64,000 nucleotides of DNA, taken from Polaromonas sp. SP1 (lineage in GTDB: Bacteria; Pseudomonadota; Gammaproteobacteria; Burkholderiales; Burkholderiaceae_C). Shown here in pieces: positions 62,013-64,000 of this stretch. Under the pieces are notes generated by a model. The model searched no databases. It had not been told where the DNA came from and saw only the letters and a program-made list of their open reading frames with translations. The translations under genes were made by a program, and so were the position numbers. The number at the start of each line of letters is the position of its first letter. Within the stretch, counting starts at the first letter, position 1. The DNA lies in assembly GCF_003711205.1 (NCBI RefSeq), contig NZ_CP031013.1, forward strand, positions 2,894,501-2,958,500, given 5' to 3'.

Positions 62013-63101
62013 CAATTCGTTTCTCAAATTCAAACTTGGGCGCGCGAGCTTGGATTTTCGCAAATTGGCATTGCCGGCGTTGATTTATCGTCGGCTGAGC
62101 CTGGATTATCGGCCTGGGTGGCGGCGGGCTTTCATGGCGACATGCATTACATGGCCGCGCACGGCCTCAAACGCGCCCGGCCGGCCGAGTTGATTCCGGG
62201 CACCGTGAGCGTCATCACCGCCCGCATGGACTACCTGCCGGCCTCGACAGCCGCGGCGCCGGGTGAATGGCAGGCCATGGAGTTCAGCCGCCTGGAACGG
62301 CCCGACGAAGGCATCGTGTCGGTCTATGCGCGCGGCCGCGACTATCACAAGATACTGCGCAGCCGCCTGCAAAAACTCAGCGAGCGCATCTCTGAACACG
62401 TGGGGGAAATGGGCCACCGCGCGTTCACGGACTCGGCCCCGGTGCTGGAGGCCGAGCTGGCGGCGCGCAGCGGCCAGGGCTGGCGCGGCAAACACACGCT
62501 GCTGCTCAACCGCGAAGCCGGCTCCATGTTTTTCCTGGGCGAGATCTATGTCGACATCGCCCTGCCGCCCAGCGAGCCGGTGACGCCGCACTGCGGCACC
62601 TGTCAGTCCTGCATCGACGTATGTCCCACGCGCGCCATCATCGCGCCACACAAACTCGATGCGCGGCGCTGCATCTCCTACCTGACCATCGAGCATGCGG
62701 GCGCCATCCCGCTGGAGCTGCGGCCGCTGATCGGCAACCGCATCTACGGCTGCGACGACTGCCAGCTCATCTGCCCCTGGAACAAATTTGCCCAGCGCAG
62801 CGCGCTGCCGGATTTTGATGAGCGCCAGGGCCTGACAGGCCAGCAGCTGGCGACCTTGTTCGCCTGGACGGAGGACGAGTTTTTGCGCTTCACCGAAGGC
62901 AGCCCGATCCGGCGCATCGGCCATGAGCGTTGGCTGCGCAACATCGCCGTGGCGATGGGCAACGCGCTGCGCGTGCTGGATGAGGCGCACAGCTTGCCTG
63001 TGCGGGCGGCCTTGCAGGCGCGGGCGGCGGGCTCGGGCGAATTGGTCGCGGAACACGTGAACTGGGCGCTGGGCCAGTTTGATGATAAAAACGGCCTCTA
63101 G
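61983..63101 (+). CDS. queG: epoxyqueuosine reductase QueG
   Basis: A 372-aa cobalamin-dependent enzyme for the last step of queuosine synthesis in tRNA. Two 4Fe-4S motifs are complete: 'CGTCQSCIDVCPTRAI' and 'CDDCQLICPWN', the former followed by 'DARRCISYLTIEHAG'. The N-terminal part is 'ARELGFSQIGIAGVDL'. There is no ATG at a suitable place: GTG 61983 and TTG 62001 are the options (372 or 366 aa). With either, the 5' end overlaps the divergent tsaE start. The stop codon lies inside repeat copy 8. The three RNA-modification genes miaA, tsaE and queG are all in this window. Confidence 0.9.
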   Translation: MSASNSLSSHQFVSQIQTWARELGFSQIGIAGVDLSSAEPGLSAWVAAGFHGDMHYMAAHGLKRARPAELIPGTVSVITARMDYLPASTAAAPGEWQAMEFSRLERPDEGIVSVYARGRDYHKILRSRLQKLSERISEHVGEMGHRAFTDSAPVLEAELAARSGQGWRGKHTLLLNREAGSMFFLGEIYVDIALPPSEPVTPHCGTCQSCIDVCPTRAIIAPHKLDARRCISYLTIEHAGAIPLELRPLIGNRIYGCDDCQLICPWNKFAQRSALPDFDERQGLTGQQLATLFAWTEDEFLRFTEGSPIRRIGHERWLRNIAVAMGNALRVLDEAHSLPVRAALQARAAGSGELVAEHVNWALGQFDDKNGL

Positions 63102-63141
63102 CTCAGGCGGTGTATAGGGATGTAGCTACTGAATTGATAGC
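63087..63141 (-). repeat. GCTAYCAAA element copy 8 (end of queG)
   Basis: On the minus strand the head is GCTATCAATTCAGTAGC (63125-63141), followed by a body ending TGAGCTAGAGGCCGTTTTT. The queG stop codon (TAG 63099-63101) and the last codons (KNGL) fall within the body, so the element forms the gene's 3' end. Confidence 0.75.
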
Positions 63142-63217
63142 AACCGGCTGTAAATTTGATTTGGCATTGACACGTTATTGACTCGCACTGTGCCTTGCGC
63201 ATGAAAGGAAGACTCGC

Positions 63218-63571
63218 ATGGACCCAACGATTTCAGGCGCCCTGGCGTCGCTGTTCGGCGCCGCCGTCGGCGGAAGCATCACTTACTTTTTGAACCGCCA
63301 GCAGCACCGGCACCAGCTGGCGCTGGCGCATGAGCAGCACAAGACGGAGTTCATGGCCGAAGAAACGGCGCGCCACTTTCTTAACCACAAGGGCTACACC
63401 GACCGCTCGTTTGAAACCCTGCAATCTCATTTGGGCGGGTTTGACGAGGAGGAGTTGCGCAGGATTCTGGTGCGGGCGGGGGCGATTCGGGTTTATCGGG
63501 AGGATGGGTCGGAGTGGTGGCGCTTGTTGAGTCGCATGGATGAGTACATCGCAAGGAAAAACGCCTCTTGA
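63218..63571 (+). CDS. hypothetical small membrane-anchored protein
   Basis: A 117-aa protein with one N-terminal hydrophobic segment (about residues 5-25, 'ISGALASLFGAAVGGSITYF'), then a histidine-rich helix (QQHRHQLALAHEQHK) and a compact C-terminal domain 'LQSHLGGFDEEELRRILVRA' ending 'WWRLLSRMDEYIARK', which has the look of a small winged-helix-like unit. GAAAGGAAGAC upstream of the ATG serves as ribosome-binding site. Family not recognised. Confidence 0.7.
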   Translation: MDPTISGALASLFGAAVGGSITYFLNRQQHRHQLALAHEQHKTEFMAEETARHFLNHKGYTDRSFETLQSHLGGFDEEELRRILVRAGAIRVYREDGSEWWRLLSRMDEYIARKNAS

Positions 63572-63609
63572 TATCTGCTGACGCTTGCTGGCCGGGGGTT
63601 GCCCGGCGG

Positions 63610-63720
63610 CAAGTAACTTTCTTTTGCTTCGCCAAAAGAAAGTCACCAAAGAAAAGGCGACCCTGCTGGCTGCGTCCCTTCGCTTCGCTGCGGGCAACCT
63701 GCGGTGCTCGGCCCAGACGG
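63610..63720. repeat. extragenic repeat with 11-bp hairpin
   Basis: ACTTTCTTTTG and CAAAAGAAAGT (63616-63643) form a perfect 11-bp stem with a six-base loop, followed by AAAGAAAAGGCGACCC and a GCTTCG-rich tail. I know this string as a common non-coding repeat of Burkholderiales and Xanthomonadales. Short frames crossing it are not genes. The rest of the 290-base gap to the AEC gene holds nothing else recognisable. Confidence 0.65.
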
Positions 63721-63862
63721 GGTCAAAAACAACTCGCCTTCGGCTCAAACAAGTTTTTGCCCTGATCCGTCTGGTCCTCCGCTCCTCGGCGCATCCAGAA
63801 GGGGCAATCGGGGGCGGGATCGGGAATCGAATACCGGACAGCCGAAGATCCGCGGGCTTGGC

Positions 63863-64000
63863 CTAGCGCAGGATGCCCAGCGCAAACGGCAAGCTGACCA
63901 CGCCCAGCATCGTGGAAAGCGTGACCAAACCCGCCACATAGCCGCCGTTGTAGCCCATGCGCGCGGCCAGCACGTAGGCGCTGGAGGCGGTGGGCAGTGC
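63863..64000 (-). CDS. AEC-family transporter, C-terminal end (partial)
   Basis: The minus strand reads LPTASSAYVLAARMGYNGGY, then VAGLVTLSTMLGVVSLPFAL and GILR before TAG (63863-63865). This is the last helix pair of the auxin-efflux-carrier-like family, with its conserved 'P(x)3(x)AYVLA...GG'. The rest of the gene is beyond the window. Such carriers export malonate or other organic acids. Confidence 0.8.
   Translation of the reverse strand, partial: ALPTASSAYVLAARMGYNGGYVAGLVTLSTMLGVVSLPFALGILR

Noticed and set aside
63568-63866. Short plus-strand frames after the last complete gene
   Set aside because: They cross a common extragenic repeat and the end of the AEC gene; no start signal or domain supports them.
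1-64000. tRNA, rRNA, CRISPR arrays, insertion sequences and phage genes
   Set aside because: I looked for tRNA-like arms, regularly spaced direct repeats, transposase motifs and phage structural genes by eye and found none. A dedicated search could still reveal a small RNA.

Overview
The window is chromosomal DNA of a high-GC betaproteobacterium, most likely a member of the Comamonadaceae (Polaromonas/Rhodoferax/Variovorax-like). The evidence is the nuo operon tail followed by DUF2818, NUDIX and DUF1178 genes, a Bug-type solute-binding protein, NagGH-like Rieske oxygenase genes, and a short 'GCTAYCAAA...RTAGC' repeat family that I associate with this group. I found no rRNA gene, tRNA gene, CRISPR array, insertion sequence or intact prophage.

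Layout. 1-11.6 kb: the 3' part of the complex I operon (end of nuoF, then nuoG-N) with a tail of DUF2818, NUDIX hydrolase and DUF1178 genes. 11.6-19.5 kb (minus strand): a minor-pilin/assembly operon, pilV-pilW-pilX-pilY1-pilE-fimT. 19.9-23.3 kb (minus): glutamate dehydrogenase and an MsbA-like ABC exporter. 23.4-28.7 kb (plus): a MarR-controlled tripartite drug-efflux operon (marR, outer-membrane channel, emrA, emrB) with a consensus sigma-70 promoter and a strong terminator. 28.8-31.5 kb: a lower-GC accessory stretch of small same-strand genes without known function, one of them a frameshifted DMP19/DUF4375 gene. 31.5-36.4 kb: a thioesterase, a Bug periplasmic binding protein paired with a DszB-like desulfinase homologue that keeps the Cys-His-Arg triad, and a LysR regulator. 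36.4-50.6 kb: an AttH/CrtC-like protein, a cysteine-synthase-like enzyme, an FtsX-type permease and a LolD-type ATPase, interspersed with two LysR genes, GST, DoxX, a TPR-glycosyltransferase, a threonine dehydratase and small hypotheticals. 50.6-55.9 kb (minus): mutL, lipoprotein hydrolase, Bcr/CflA exporter and miaA, leading into the ATPase. 56-59.3 kb (plus): a secreted protein, DedA, and a NagG/NagH-like Rieske oxygenase pair. 59.3-62 kb (minus): two glycine-zipper lipoproteins, amiC and tsaE. 62-63.6 kb (plus): queG and a small membrane protein. The window ends inside an AEC-family transporter.

The most unusual feature is a ~55-bp repeat with a 17-bp inverted-repeat head, present at least eight times. 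Six copies lie inside reading frames (the ABC exporter, the efflux channel twice, the FtsX permease, MiaA and MutL), one supplies the end of queG, and one is intergenic. MutL carries a second, larger inverted repeat in the same linker. Other points worth attention are the desulfinase-like gene beside an orphan Bug protein, a two-way terminator buried inside the nagH-like gene, the frameshifted gene with an A9 tract, and the scattered parts of an AttEFGH-like ABC system.
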